Origin: an uncultured Schlesneria sp.
GTDB lineage: Bacteria > Planctomycetota > Planctomycetia > Planctomycetales > Planctomycetaceae
Length of the DNA stretch: 64,000 nt
Direction: 5' to 3'
NCBI GenBank assembly: GCA_903904835.1
Contig: CAIVEI010000128.1
Coordinates: forward strand, 124,001 to 188,000
In this document: piece after piece, positions 1 to 10,334 of the stretch
How the letters are laid out: each line of letters starts with the position of its first letter
How positions within the stretch are numbered: position 1 is the stretch's first letter
Notes under the pieces: model-generated
Seen by the model: only the letters and a program-made list of their open reading frames with translations
Told to the model about the DNA's origin: nothing
Databases searched by the model: none
Made by a program: the position numbers and the translations under genes

Positions 1-23
1 GACGGATTGTTATTGATCGTCAT
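1..23 (-). CDS. 5' end of a probable third NRPS gene (partial, runs off left edge)
   Basis: Read on the minus strand, an ATG at 23-21 opens M-T-I-N-N-N-P before the window ends. The first complete synthetase begins M-I-G-E-N-N-P, with the same AAC-AAT-CC(G/A) codons. The 70 bases upstream of the start share the A-run and CCAYACGGG block found ahead of the two complete synthetases, and the CATCCGTTAAACC around the start nearly matches CATCCATTAAACC at the start of the second one. I infer a third paralogue continuing the tandem array. Only seven codons are visible, so the product is a guess from context. Confidence 0.45.
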
Positions 24-92
24 CCGTTAAACCTTTTGCAAAACTTGTTGGGTTTTCAAAAAAACTCCATACGGGAAACCTACTCCCGTATG
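24..92 (-). promoter_or_regulatory. Conserved NRPS leader with terminator-like hairpin
   Basis: On the minus strand a 9-bp stem (84-92 pairing with 68-76, 7-nt loop) is followed after three bases by seven T residues (64-58), and the start codon lies about 35 bases further on. The same block, minus most of the hairpin, precedes both complete synthetase genes. This could be an intrinsic terminator of an upstream transcript or an attenuator in the leader. The sequence alone does not decide. Confidence 0.45.
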
Positions 93-896
93 AAGCAAAC
101 TGTTGTGACCTGACACCAAAGTTAAATCGCGTTCCTGTTCACGTAAAACGGAAATTCAATCACCACGTTCCAGAGCTCGCTCCAGACGACCATCTTCAAA
201 AAACGATCGACCCGTTTGCAGATTACCAGGCGTAATACGTAAATTTGTTTGCAATTCGAGTTTGGGAATAAATTCGAGTTCAAACCCGCGTTTCAACCGA
301 AAAATGATCCAAAAATCAAACGCGAAGAGTTCTCATCGATCTTGTTAACTACACTTCTGCACATCGTGATGACGGTTAGTATTGAATTCCACCTAAGCAG
401 CCGTCAATCTCGTTCTCACCTGAAGTTTGGCAACCTTGTCCACAGTCAACGACGATTAACCTGTGAACAGTGTTATAACAAATATACGTTGTGAAAACGA
501 CTGAAGGCAACGAGGTGAAGTGTTCTTGTGTTCATGTTTCGTGTTACTGAGTCTTTGTTAACTTGGGCTGGAATTGATCTCGTATGCTGGCGTCTGCAAC
601 TGTCCGATTCTGTTGTTGTTCATCAGCAACGGTTTATGTCGCCCGAAACTAATTCTTCCCTGGTGACTCGCATCGAAAGAATTGCTTCTTTTAATTTTCA
701 TTGGGCTGAATCATGCTCGTCACAGCTCACTTTGTCTGATCCATCAGCATCAATGTGTCGGGCACTTTCTGCCAATTTTGCTGACCACCAGCATCCCAGA
801 GAATTCAGTGATCGCGCATTTTTTGTTGTCGCGCAGTTTGATGAACTGAATTACAAACCTGGCGTCGTCGGCGACTCTGTCCAAAACATGACAGGC
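93..896. other. Intergenic spacer without a supported gene
   Basis: About 800 bases lie between the left-edge gene (leftward) and the end of the first complete synthetase (also leftward). It should hold the promoter of the left-edge gene. Short open frames at 249-494 and 528-950 have no recognisable domain, and the second runs into the synthetase end in antisense, so I do not call them. No tRNA or clear promoter consensus was found. Confidence 0.5.
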
Positions 897-3800
897 TCAT
901 CTCTGGCCCGACGTCGAACTCGGATGGTGTCTCGCGTCGTGATCAATTAACTGCAGCACGATATCCATCCAAACCATACTGTTCTGCGGGTCGGCCATCT
1001 CGTAGTGATCCAAATGCTCAGGTGTCGAGTGGATATGAAGTGAATGCTTGGCGCTTTGTTTCAATCGTTCGAAGCTCACTTTATCATAGTACCGTGTTTT
1101 GATCAGATGAACGTCCAGAGCCGTTGTGTCCGGCAGTTGAAATGCTCCGGCATTCTGTTTTAAGAACGGCTCCATATACACCCAGCGATCATCGATGGCG
1201 ATCTCTTGATCTGAAGGAGTTCGAGCGCTGATGATCAGATTCTTAACTCGTCCGATGGTTGATTTGTAAAACGCCCGCGAAACTTCTCGAACGTTTCGTA
1301 AATGATCTCGATTCTTGAACTCTTTGAGTTTCCGTTTGACTTTTTTGATGATCGGTTCTTGTCGAGTGGACCAAAGTGGTGGTTCCAGCAGGATGAGTTT
1401 GATATCGTGTTTTTCCAGCTGCATGAGTTGCTGGGCAATTCCAATTGCCAGCACGCCACCGTAGGAATGACCGCAAAGTAAAATTGTTCCCGACGGAATT
1501 GCGTTGGACAATTCCTGAGCATGGATTTCGGCTTGAGTCTTGAGATCCAGGTGTTTTGGTGGCCAGACATGCAGGCCATCCAGCTTCAGCCACCAGACAG
1601 GAATTTCGGGTGGAAGCACTTCGAGGGGGACTCGTAATTTGGCGCCAACAATCACAAGATGAGTACTGCCTTTGCCGGGGCGAATTGATTCGAGGTATTG
1701 GTCGCGATTCGAAACATTCGAAGAAATAACAGGATCGGATAGAGATCTGGCCAGCTCTGCAACGGTCGCGTGCCGAAAGAGATCCGCGACCTTGATCGTT
1801 ATTTCAGATGACGATTTAATCGCATCAACGACGCGGACCGCCAGCAACGAATGCCCACCCAGCTCAAAGAAATTGTCGTCGACGCTGATTGGTTGGAGGT
1901 TTAAGACGCGACTCCATGCCGACGCAATGATTTCTTCAACCCTGTTACGTGGTAGAACAATTGATCGTTCTCGGTTAAGTGATGGCGATTGCGGCAAGGG
2001 TAATGCTTTGATGTCGAGTTTGCCGTTGATTGTCAGCGGCAGCGTCTCTAACGCAATATAAAACGAGGGGACCATGTAACTGGGCAGCTTCAGCTGAAGA
2101 GCTTGTCGCACGTTTGCAACATCGAGTTGTGCTCCTGGTTGTGGCACAAGGTAAGCCACTAGAACGTTTCCAACGGGACCGTTGTCGCGAGCAACAACTG
2201 CTGCCTGGGCAAAAGATTCAAGTTGATGTATCGCGGCTTCGATTTCGCCAAGTTCAACCCGGTGGCCGCGGATTTTGACCTGATTGTCAATTCGTCCAAG
2301 GAAATCGAGACTTCCGTCATCGTTCCATCGTGCCAGGTCACCCGATCGATAAAGGCGATCTGAAGGGCATCCGTCAAAAGGTGGAGTTACGAAACGAGCC
2401 GTCGTCAGTTCCGGGCGATTCAGGTAGCCACGGGCCAGCCCTGCACCACCGACGTAAATCTCGCCGGGGACACCCACTGGTACCGGCTCACCCTCGGGAT
2501 TCAGCAAATAGACCTGCAGGTCAGCCAGCGGACGCCCGATCGGGCTGCCGCCACGTTCAACGTCTTCCGCAGTGATTCTTCGGTACGTCACGTGGACGGT
2601 GGTCTCGGTGATCCCGTACATGTTGATCAACTGAGGGCGATCGATACCGTGTCGCTGAACCCAACTGCGCAGCAAACGTGGGTCCAAGCCTTCACCACCG
2701 AAAATGACATAACGCAATTGCGGTGAATTGGTTTGATCAACTCGTGAATTCTCTGCTTCGATGAGTTGCCGGAATGCCGAGGGCGTCTGATTGAGGACAG
2801 TCACTCCTTCATGAATCAACAGGTCCAGAAACTCATCCGGTGATCGGCTGACGTCATAAGGAACGACAACCAGCCGCCCGCCATAAAATAAGGCTCCCCA
2901 AATCTCCCAAACCGAGAAATCAAAGGCGAATGAATGAAACAACGTCCAGACATCGGTCTCGTTGAAATCAAGCAGCGATTCCGTCGTTTGAAAAAGGCGA
3001 ACGACATTCCCGTGGGTGACGACACACCCCTTCGGTTGGCCTGTAGAACCTGATGTATAGATCACATAAGCAGCATTGTCGCTTGAGACTTCGGTCGATG
3101 AAAAATCGATATCTGTTACATCTCTTGATGGGTTGATGATCGATAACCTGGAAGGCCAATTGGAAAACATCGGCATCGTTGTTAGATCGCAAATCAAGAC
3201 CTTGATTCCGGCATCTTGAATCATGTAGGCCAGTCGGTCGTGAGGATATCGTGGATCAAGTGGAACGTAAGCGGCTCCTGCTTTAAGAATCGCAATGATC
3301 CCGACCACCATGTCGAGCGAACGTTCCACGCAAATGCCAACTCGTGATTCGATTTCGATATGATTCTCGACGAGTTGCTTCGCCAAGCGATTTGCCAGGG
3401 AATTCAACTGTGAATAACTCAGGGATTCGTTGCCATAAGAAAGGGCAATCGCGTTTGGTGTTCGATGAGCTTGTTCTTCAAAAAGTCGAATTGTCGAAAG
3501 CTTCTCAGGTAAAGCCGCTGCAATCTCATTCCATCCATGAATAATCTGTCGTCGCTCATCGATGTCGCAGATGTTCAATCGACCAATTTGCGTGTCGGGG
3601 TCTTTCACAATCGAATTCAGCAGTTCCACAAAATGAACAGCGAAACGTTCAATCTGAGGCTGGTTGAATAAATCCGTTTCGTACTCGAATCGACAGATCC
3701 ACTCGTTTCCTGTGACTTGAATGTCGAGTGTCAGATCATTTTTACTCGTGCCGGTATCCACCCATAACGGTCGACTGATTGCGTCGCCGAGTCGCAGTTC

Positions 3801-6800
3801 GTCCAGCGACTCTTCGAGCAGGACAAACATGACCTGATATACGGGGTGCCGACCGAGTTCGCGTTCTTTGACGGTCAGTTCGACTAACCGTTCGAATGGG
3901 ATTTCGACATGTGTGCAGGCGTCTCGGAATGTCTGATGAATTTGCCGGAGCACGCTGCGGAAGTCGAGCTTGCCCTCAAGTCTGGCGCGGATGGGGATTG
4001 TGTTGAGGAAATACCCAATCAGTGACTGAACTTCCGGTCTCTCTCGGTTGGCCAGCGGTGTTCCGACGATGAGATCGGTCTGCCCGGTGTGACGTACCAG
4101 CCAGACGTGGAACACGGCGAGCATCGTTGTGAAGAGAGTTACGGATTCGTCGCGGGCCAGTTGTCGAATTTTGCGAGTCAGGGGCTCGCTAAGTCGGAAT
4201 TCATGAATCGCGCCTTCGCCGCTTAGCTGGATCGGCCGGACTTTGTCTGTTGGCAAATCGAGCGCAGCTGGCAGATCGGCAAGCTGAACTTTCCAATAGG
4301 CGATCGATTGTTCCCACTCGGCCGTTGCGAGCCGAGCTTGTTGCCAGGCGGCGTAGTCGGCATATTGGATCGGTAGTTCCGGCAGCGAGGCCGCCTGGAA
4401 ATTTCCGGCGGTCCGATACAGGGCAGAAAGTTCGCTGCAGAAGATCCGCATCGACCATTCGTCAATGATGCTGTGATGAAATGTGAGCACCAGCACCCGG
4501 TCGTCGTCAGCCAATTCAATCCAAAGGACTCTCCACAGCGGTGCCACGGCCAGATCGAACGGTTGACGAACCTCATCCAACAAAGTCGCTTGCAGGGCCT
4601 GATGTTGCCGTTCAGTTGTTGGCTGATGCAAAGAGATCTCGCGGCGATTGACCGCGAATTCCGCCGGCTTGCAAATGTGTTGAACGAGCGTTTCGCCGGA
4701 TTGAACAAAAGCCGTTCGAAGTGATTCGTGTCTGCGTGCAATCTGTTCAATGGCTTGCGTAACCACCGCTCGGTCGATTCGCCCTGTCAAACGGATTGCA
4801 ATCGGCTGATTGTATGTCGCCGAGTCCGGAAGCAGGGCCTGGACCAGCCACATGGAATGCTGACCAAAGGAAAGTGGCAATGGCTGACTGCGATCAACGA
4901 GTGAAATTGGTTGTAACGGTCGGTTATCACCTTGAATCCCGATCAGTTTTTGGGAAAGCTGCTCGACCGTCGGGTTTTCAAAGACCCATTTGACGAGAAC
5001 TTCTCGGTTTAACTGTTTGCCGACAGTCGATGCCAGTCGCATCGCCAGCAGAGAATGTCCGCCAAGTTCGAAGAAGTTGTCATCAACGCTGATCCGTTCG
5101 ATTCCGAGAACGCTTTTCCATGAGTCCGCCAGAATTTGTTCCAGCGGTGTCCGAGGTGCGATGTGGTGCCGCTTTCCACCGGAAAGCTCATAATTGGGGA
5201 TCGGCAACGCCCTTCGATCGACCTTACCGTTCACAGTCAGTGGCAGGTTTGGTATCACCACAAAGATCGACGGAATCATGTATTCTGGCAACTGATTCTT
5301 CAGGAATCCACGCAACTCGTCGGCCGATGGAACCGCAGTCGGTTCGGTGGGGACGACGTAAGCCACGAGACGTTTCTCGCCCGGTTGGTCTTCCCGTAAC
5401 ATGACGAGTGCTTGCGTCACTTGCGGAGCGTGATTGAGAACGGCTTCGATCTCGCCAAGTTCAATACGAAATCCGCGGAATTTGACTTGCTGATCGATAC
5501 GTCCCAGGAATTCAAGTTGCCCATCGGCGTTCCAGCGAACTTTATCTCCTGTCCGATAGAGCCGAGAGCCCGCGTTGTTATTGAAGGGATCGGGGAGGAA
5601 TTTTTCTGCTGTCAGTTCCGGCTGGTTCAGATATCCGCGAGCCACTCCGACGCCAGCGAGATAAAGCTCGCCCGGCATGCCGACGGGAAGTGGCTGCCGA
5701 TGAGTGTCCAGAACGTAAACCTGGATGTTGGCAATGGGCCGTCCGATCGGTGGCAGAAGCGGCCAGTTCTGTGGCGGGCCCTCGAGCGTGTACGACGTGA
5801 CAACGTGTGCCTCAGTAGGCCCATATTGATTGACCAGTCGACAATCAGGGTTGTTTTCAAAAAACTTGACTAATTGCGGCGTGATCCGGAGTTGCTCACC
5901 AGCTGTCACAACTTCACGCAGCGAGGAGGCCTTTTGCAGGTGATCTTCACTGGCTTCAATGAATTGCTGGAGTACCACGAAGGGAACGAAAATCCGTTCG
6001 ACCTGTTCGCTCTCGATGTATTTGAAGAAGAGGGACATGTCCCGACGCGTGTTCTCATCGATCAGAACCAGCGTTCCACCAGAACACCACGTGGAAAAAA
6101 TCTCTTGGAACGAGACATCGAATCCCAGCGAAGCGAATTGCAGGGTTCTGAAATGTTTACCGGAGGAATATTGCTCAATCTGCCATTGGATCAGGTTTGT
6201 CAGGGCGCGATGTTCCATCGCCACTCCCTTGGGTCGGCCAGTTGAACCTGAGGTGTACAGGACGTAGGCGAGATTCGAGGGACCAGCAGTGTGAGGGGGA
6301 TTTTGGACAATCGACAATTCATCCGAACCTGACGCTCCCACGATGACGCGATGAAAGTTTCCTTCCGTTAGCTGATCGGCCAGGTGATCTTGTGTGACGA
6401 CGACGACGACGACGACTTCGATTCGTGCATCGTTGATGATGGATCGCAACCGTGCTTCGGGATAGGAGGGATCCAGAGGGACATAGGCGGCACCCGCCTT
6501 GAGAATCCCCAGCAGGCCGACCAATGTTTCTATCGAGCGTTCTGCAAACAGGCCGATCAAGCTGTCTGGTTTGGTGCCCAAATTGATCAGCCGATTTGCC
6601 AAAGCGTTAGCTCGCTCGTTGAGCTGGCGATAGCTCATCCGCATGTTATTGAAAACGATCGCGTTGCTCTCAGGCGTCAATTCCACCTGACGCTCGAAGA
6701 ATTCGTGGATCGTGCGAACGTCGGAAAATCTGACGGACGTCTGATTCCAGTCCTTCAGGACCTGCTGCGTTTCGATGTGAGACATCAAAGGGAAGTACTG

Positions 6801-9800
6801 AATTGGTGCTTCCGGTTTTTTCGCGATTTCTTTCAAAAGTGATTGGAAATTAACAGCAAATCGTTCAGCCAAAGTTTGACTGAACAGATCGGTGGCATAT
6901 TCCAATCGACAAACCCATTCATCGCCCGTCGCTTGGATATCGAGAGTAAGGTCATTTTTACTAGTGCTGGTATGTGCATCAATTGGAACCCCCGTTGCGG
7001 TTCCGAGCTTCAACTCGTTTAGCGGTTCTTCCAGAAGAACAAACATGACTTGGTAGATCGGATGGATCCCCGGCTCGCGTTGTTTGACCGCAAGTTCAAC
7101 CATTTGTTCGAACGGCAGATCGGCGTGGGAAAATGCGTTCCAGGTCGTTTGGTGTACTTGATGCAGAACTTGCAGGAAGGTGGTCTCCGACTCAAGTTTC
7201 GATCGAATCGGCAAAGTGTTCAGAAAATAGCCAATAAGCGATTGCACTTCAGGACGATTGCGATCTGCGAGGGGTGTTCCGACGATAAGATCAGATTGTC
7301 CGGTGAACCGATGAAGCCAGACTTGGAAACTTGTCAGAAGTACCGTGAACAGTGTTGTCTCTTGTTCGCGAGCTAAATGCCGAATCCCTGGTACAATACT
7401 TTGGTCAAGGCGGAACTCATGTACGCCGCCCTGCCCTGTGGGTTGCAGCGGTCGAATTCGATCGGACGGGAGTTGCAGAGCTGGCGGTAAATCGGTGAGC
7501 TGCTCTGTCCAATAGGCCAGGAGTCTCTCGCGATCTTGCCCGCTCAGTTTTTGACGTTGCCATTGGGCATAATCTGCGTATTGAACAGGTAAAAGAGGGA
7601 GATTGGCTCGTTTCAAGTCCCCCTGGAAGGAATAAAGTGTTTCAAGTTCGTGAGTGAAGAGCCTGAATGACCATTCATCGACGATGCTGTGATGAAACGT
7701 GACCACGAACGCGTGGTCGTCGTCAGCGAGATCAATCAGAAGCACTCGCCACAACGGAGCCAGTCCAAGATCAAAGGGTCTGCGAATTTCTTCCAAAAGG
7801 CGTTCTTTGAGAATTGATTCTCGCGCACTCGATGAGTCGCGACGAAGGCTCAGTTCACGCCATGGGACCGGAAGGTCTTTCGAGTCGAAGACCTGTTGAA
7901 TTAGAGTTCCGTTGTTTTGCACCAGAGCCAGGCGCAACGATTCGTGACGGCTGATCATCCCCGCGAGAGCGAGGGATAATGTTTGTCGATCCACAGGCCC
8001 TGAAATGCGAAAGGCAACCGGTGCATTGTATGTTGCCGAATCTGCCAGAATCGAATGGACGAGCCACAAAGCCTGTTGCCCGAAAGAGGCTTGTAATGGA
8101 ATCTTGCGGTCTAGAGGTCGAATCGGACGATTCGTCTCCAAACGATCCGTTGTGCAGTCAAGCTGCCGTGCCAGTTTTTCGACGGTGGGGTATTCAAACA
8201 CCCAGCGAAATGGGACGGTGTGACCGTATTGCTCGCTGATTTGCGATGCAATGACAATCGCTTTTAAGGAATGGCCGCCCAAGTCGAGAAACTTGTCATT
8301 ACGGCCGACACGTTCCAGTCCTAAGACGGACTGCCAGACTTCTGCGATCAAACGCTCGCGATGATTGATCGGTGGGACATAGATGTTGGTTTCGATCAAC
8401 TCGATGCCACCGATGACGTCAATCGGCGATGTCATCAAGGCTTTTCGATCGAGCTTTCCATTTGTGGTGAGCGGAAATGCGTGAACTACGATAAACTGTG
8501 ACGGAACCATGTAATCTGGCAATTTCATCGCCAGTCGTGACCTGATCGCGGATGCGGACAATGTCGTCCCGATTTCAGGCACAACAAAAGCAACGAGCAT
8601 CAACTCGTTATTTTCAGCTTCCGCCTGACTCGATTTCCCTCGGGCTACAACGGCACTTTCCGTGATACCATCGATTTCATCCAAGGTCGATTCGACCTCA
8701 CCAAGTTCGACTCGAAACCCGCGAATCTTGACCTGGTGATCCGACCGGCCAAGATATTCAAGTTGGCCGTCGGGCCTCCAGCGTGCGAGGTCTCCTGTGC
8801 GGTAAATCCGACCGCCGTCTTCGGGCATGAACGGATTCGTTAAAAATCGCTCTGCGGTCAGGTCGGGGCGTTTCCAATAACCACGCGCGACTCCCGCACC
8901 GCCAATCCACAAATCGCCAGCCGATCCCAACGGCACTGGATTTAGCCGCTCGTCCAACACGTAGACCTGCGTGTTTGCGATGGGACGTCCAATCGTGGCT
9001 GGTTGGCGAGGTTCGCGCCTGGCCCAGGTTGAATACGTCGTCGTTTCGGAGGGACCATAAAGATCATTCACCGCTCGAACTGATGGGTGGTCATACAGTG
9101 AATCAACCAACGCTGGTGATAGAGGTTCTCCTGCGAGATTGACTGTGATGACCGAATTCGGCAGCGCCCGGGCTTTCAAAAGTGCGGCCGCCACCGATGG
9201 AACGGTATTTAAAAGGGTCACTTCCTCGCGTGATTCGCAGGCAATCAAATCCAATGCCTGATCAACGAGGATCACCTTTCCTCCCCAGCTCAGCGGCCCG
9301 AACAGTTCAAACACCGAGAGGTCAAAACAGATCGACGTCGCCCCTAGGACTCCCGCGAGTTCTTCATCGGCAAATGTCTCACGGATCCAATACAGAAACG
9401 AAACCGCATTCCGGTGTTCAATCGCGACGCCTTTCGGCCGACCGGTCGAGCCGGATGTATAAATGAGATAAGCCAATTGCGTCGTTGAGGAATCGCAGTC
9501 CAGATCGGTATCGTCCAAATGCGTCCGGTTGTCCTCGATGAAAAGGACCGGAATATCTTGCACCAGTGACAGCCGATTCGAAACGATTTCGCGTTGCGTG
9601 ACCAGGACTCGAATCTGCGAATCATCGGCGATGAAATTTAATCGTTCGAAAGGGTAATTCGGGTCAAGCGGTACATAAGCGCCGCCAGCCTTGAGAATAC
9701 CGAAAAGTGCCACAAGCATCGCAAGAGAGCGATCGACACAGACCCCTACAAGAACTTCCGGACCGACCCCTAATCCTTTCAGTTCACGGGCTAATTGATT

Positions 9801-10034
9801 GGATTGAGTATTGAGATCGGAGTAGGTTAGTGATTTTCCCGCGGATAGCGCCGCAATGGCATCCGGCGTTCGTCGTACCTGTTCTTCGAACAGGTGATGC
9901 ACGCACCTGTCTTGTAGATAATCTCGCGCGGTCTGGTTCCACTCGACCAGAATCTTGTGGCGTTCTTCGAGGGCCATTTTTGGTATTAGAGTGATTTCGT
10001 TCGCTGATTCCAGTGGATTGTTTTCGCCGATCAT
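897..10034 (-). CDS. Three-module nonribosomal peptide synthetase (A-T-C-A-T-C-A-T-TE)
   Basis: A 3045-residue synthetase that would activate three amino acids, join them with two condensation domains and release the product by thioesterase. Order: A1 about 35-540, carrier 1 (GGHS serine near 588), C1 (HHSIVDEWS near 781), A2 about 1105-1600, carrier 2 (near 1658), C2 (HHSIIDEWS near 1855), A3 about 2170-2680, carrier 3 (near 2728), TE with GHSYGG near 2854. There is no starter C, epimerisation or methylation domain. Hand-aligned Stachelhaus codes are DLFNNALTYK (remembered as Ala-type), DVQFVAQVVK (Pro-like, weak) and DFWNIGMVHK (the classic Thr code). A run of seven valines in A2 is encoded by a GAC repeat. 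All condensation domains have DE where the usual motif has DG. No phosphopantetheinyl transferase or MbtH partner is in the window. Confidence 0.95.
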   Translation of the reverse strand: MIGENNPLESANEITLIPKMALEERHKILVEWNQTARDYLQDRCVHHLFEEQVRRTPDAIAALSAGKSLTYSDLNTQSNQLARELKGLGVGPEVLVGVCVDRSLAMLVALFGILKAGGAYVPLDPNYPFERLNFIADDSQIRVLVTQREIVSNRLSLVQDIPVLFIEDNRTHLDDTDLDCDSSTTQLAYLIYTSGSTGRPKGVAIEHRNAVSFLYWIRETFADEELAGVLGATSICFDLSVFELFGPLSWGGKVILVDQALDLIACESREEVTLLNTVPSVAAALLKARALPNSVITVNLAGEPLSPALVDSLYDHPSVRAVNDLYGPSETTTYSTWARREPRQPATIGRPIANTQVYVLDERLNPVPLGSAGDLWIGGAGVARGYWKRPDLTAERFLTNPFMPEDGGRIYRTGDLARWRPDGQLEYLGRSDHQVKIRGFRVELGEVESTLDEIDGITESAVVARGKSSQAEAENNELMLVAFVVPEIGTTLSASAIRSRLAMKLPDYMVPSQFIVVHAFPLTTNGKLDRKALMTSPIDVIGGIELIETNIYVPPINHRERLIAEVWQSVLGLERVGRNDKFLDLGGHSLKAIVIASQISEQYGHTVPFRWVFEYPTVEKLARQLDCTTDRLETNRPIRPLDRKIPLQASFGQQALWLVHSILADSATYNAPVAFRISGPVDRQTLSLALAGMISRHESLRLALVQNNGTLIQQVFDSKDLPVPWRELSLRRDSSSARESILKERLLEEIRRPFDLGLAPLWRVLLIDLADDDHAFVVTFHHSIVDEWSFRLFTHELETLYSFQGDLKRANLPLLPVQYADYAQWQRQKLSGQDRERLLAYWTEQLTDLPPALQLPSDRIRPLQPTGQGGVHEFRLDQSIVPGIRHLAREQETTLFTVLLTSFQVWLHRFTGQSDLIVGTPLADRNRPEVQSLIGYFLNTLPIRSKLESETTFLQVLHQVHQTTWNAFSHADLPFEQMVELAVKQREPGIHPIYQVMFVLLEEPLNELKLGTATGVPIDAHTSTSKNDLTLDIQATGDEWVCRLEYATDLFSQTLAERFAVNFQSLLKEIAKKPEAPIQYFPLMSHIETQQVLKDWNQTSVRFSDVRTIHEFFERQVELTPESNAIVFNNMRMSYRQLNERANALANRLINLGTKPDSLIGLFAERSIETLVGLLGILKAGAAYVPLDPSYPEARLRSIINDARIEVVVVVVVTQDHLADQLTEGNFHRVIVGASGSDELSIVQNPPHTAGPSNLAYVLYTSGSTGRPKGVAMEHRALTNLIQWQIEQYSSGKHFRTLQFASLGFDVSFQEIFSTWCSGGTLVLIDENTRRDMSLFFKYIESEQVERIFVPFVVLQQFIEASEDHLQKASSLREVVTAGEQLRITPQLVKFFENNPDCRLVNQYGPTEAHVVTSYTLEGPPQNWPLLPPIGRPIANIQVYVLDTHRQPLPVGMPGELYLAGVGVARGYLNQPELTAEKFLPDPFNNNAGSRLYRTGDKVRWNADGQLEFLGRIDQQVKFRGFRIELGEIEAVLNHAPQVTQALVMLREDQPGEKRLVAYVVPTEPTAVPSADELRGFLKNQLPEYMIPSIFVVIPNLPLTVNGKVDRRALPIPNYELSGGKRHHIAPRTPLEQILADSWKSVLGIERISVDDNFFELGGHSLLAMRLASTVGKQLNREVLVKWVFENPTVEQLSQKLIGIQGDNRPLQPISLVDRSQPLPLSFGQHSMWLVQALLPDSATYNQPIAIRLTGRIDRAVVTQAIEQIARRHESLRTAFVQSGETLVQHICKPAEFAVNRREISLHQPTTERQHQALQATLLDEVRQPFDLAVAPLWRVLWIELADDDRVLVLTFHHSIIDEWSMRIFCSELSALYRTAGNFQAASLPELPIQYADYAAWQQARLATAEWEQSIAYWKVQLADLPAALDLPTDKVRPIQLSGEGAIHEFRLSEPLTRKIRQLARDESVTLFTTMLAVFHVWLVRHTGQTDLIVGTPLANRERPEVQSLIGYFLNTIPIRARLEGKLDFRSVLRQIHQTFRDACTHVEIPFERLVELTVKERELGRHPVYQVMFVLLEESLDELRLGDAISRPLWVDTGTSKNDLTLDIQVTGNEWICRFEYETDLFNQPQIERFAVHFVELLNSIVKDPDTQIGRLNICDIDERRQIIHGWNEIAAALPEKLSTIRLFEEQAHRTPNAIALSYGNESLSYSQLNSLANRLAKQLVENHIEIESRVGICVERSLDMVVGIIAILKAGAAYVPLDPRYPHDRLAYMIQDAGIKVLICDLTTMPMFSNWPSRLSIINPSRDVTDIDFSSTEVSSDNAAYVIYTSGSTGQPKGCVVTHGNVVRLFQTTESLLDFNETDVWTLFHSFAFDFSVWEIWGALFYGGRLVVVPYDVSRSPDEFLDLLIHEGVTVLNQTPSAFRQLIEAENSRVDQTNSPQLRYVIFGGEGLDPRLLRSWVQRHGIDRPQLINMYGITETTVHVTYRRITAEDVERGGSPIGRPLADLQVYLLNPEGEPVPVGVPGEIYVGGAGLARGYLNRPELTTARFVTPPFDGCPSDRLYRSGDLARWNDDGSLDFLGRIDNQVKIRGHRVELGEIEAAIHQLESFAQAAVVARDNGPVGNVLVAYLVPQPGAQLDVANVRQALQLKLPSYMVPSFYIALETLPLTINGKLDIKALPLPQSPSLNRERSIVLPRNRVEEIIASAWSRVLNLQPISVDDNFFELGGHSLLAVRVVDAIKSSSEITIKVADLFRHATVAELARSLSDPVISSNVSNRDQYLESIRPGKGSTHLVIVGAKLRVPLEVLPPEIPVWWLKLDGLHVWPPKHLDLKTQAEIHAQELSNAIPSGTILLCGHSYGGVLAIGIAQQLMQLEKHDIKLILLEPPLWSTRQEPIIKKVKRKLKEFKNRDHLRNVREVSRAFYKSTIGRVKNLIISARTPSDQEIAIDDRWVYMEPFLKQNAGAFQLPDTTALDVHLIKTRYYDKVSFERLKQSAKHSLHIHSTPEHLDHYEMADPQNSMVWMDIVLQLIDHDARHHPSSTSGQR
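6396..6416. repeat. Trinucleotide (GAC)7 microsatellite inside NRPS A2
   Basis: Seven perfect GAC units on the plus strand encode seven consecutive valines (GTC) in the second adenylation domain, just before the conserved TQ. Related adenylation domains in the two synthetases have only two to four hydrophobic residues there. The repeat keeps the frame and could vary in length by slippage in steps of one residue. Confidence 0.9.
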
Positions 10035-10093
10035 CTGGCAAATCTTTCAAAAAAAGTTTTGCTTCGGTCGGTTTTAAAAAAAAGCCACACGGG
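10035..10093 (-). promoter_or_regulatory. Conserved NRPS leader block, copy 2
   Basis: Upstream of the first complete synthetase, the plus-strand sequence from 10071 reads GGTTTT-like, then an eight-A run (10076-10083), then GCCACACGGGAGACCTGCTCC. This matches the left-edge leader in order and spacing. The hairpin is reduced to GGAG/CTCC (92-95 and 101-104 of the 10000s). On the transcribed strand the hairpin precedes a T8 tract, with the start codon about 40 bases further. Confidence 0.45.
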
Positions 10094-10334
10094 AGACCTG
10101 CTCCTGAATTTCGAAGGACTTAACGTGAAAAGTTACGGCACTGAAACGTCGCTGTTTCGCGAACCTCAATTGATAACAAAATAAAGTCGTAATAACGACC
10201 GAAGAAGCAAGGGCGTAACAGCTTTAATTTTCTCTCGATGCATGAACTTCCTACTGTACAAGCAAGATGAGACGTTGTCGTTTCAGTTGTTAGTGCGATG
10301 TCCTGTCATTACGTACTACGCAGATTACTTGAAA

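Noticed and set aside
528-950. 140-residue rightward open frame
   Set aside because: No domain or ribosome binding site, and its end lies antisense to the synthetase; probably chance.
6384-6842. Aspartate-run frame over the GAC repeat
   Set aside because: Opposite-strand reading of the synthetase; the repeat itself is reported.
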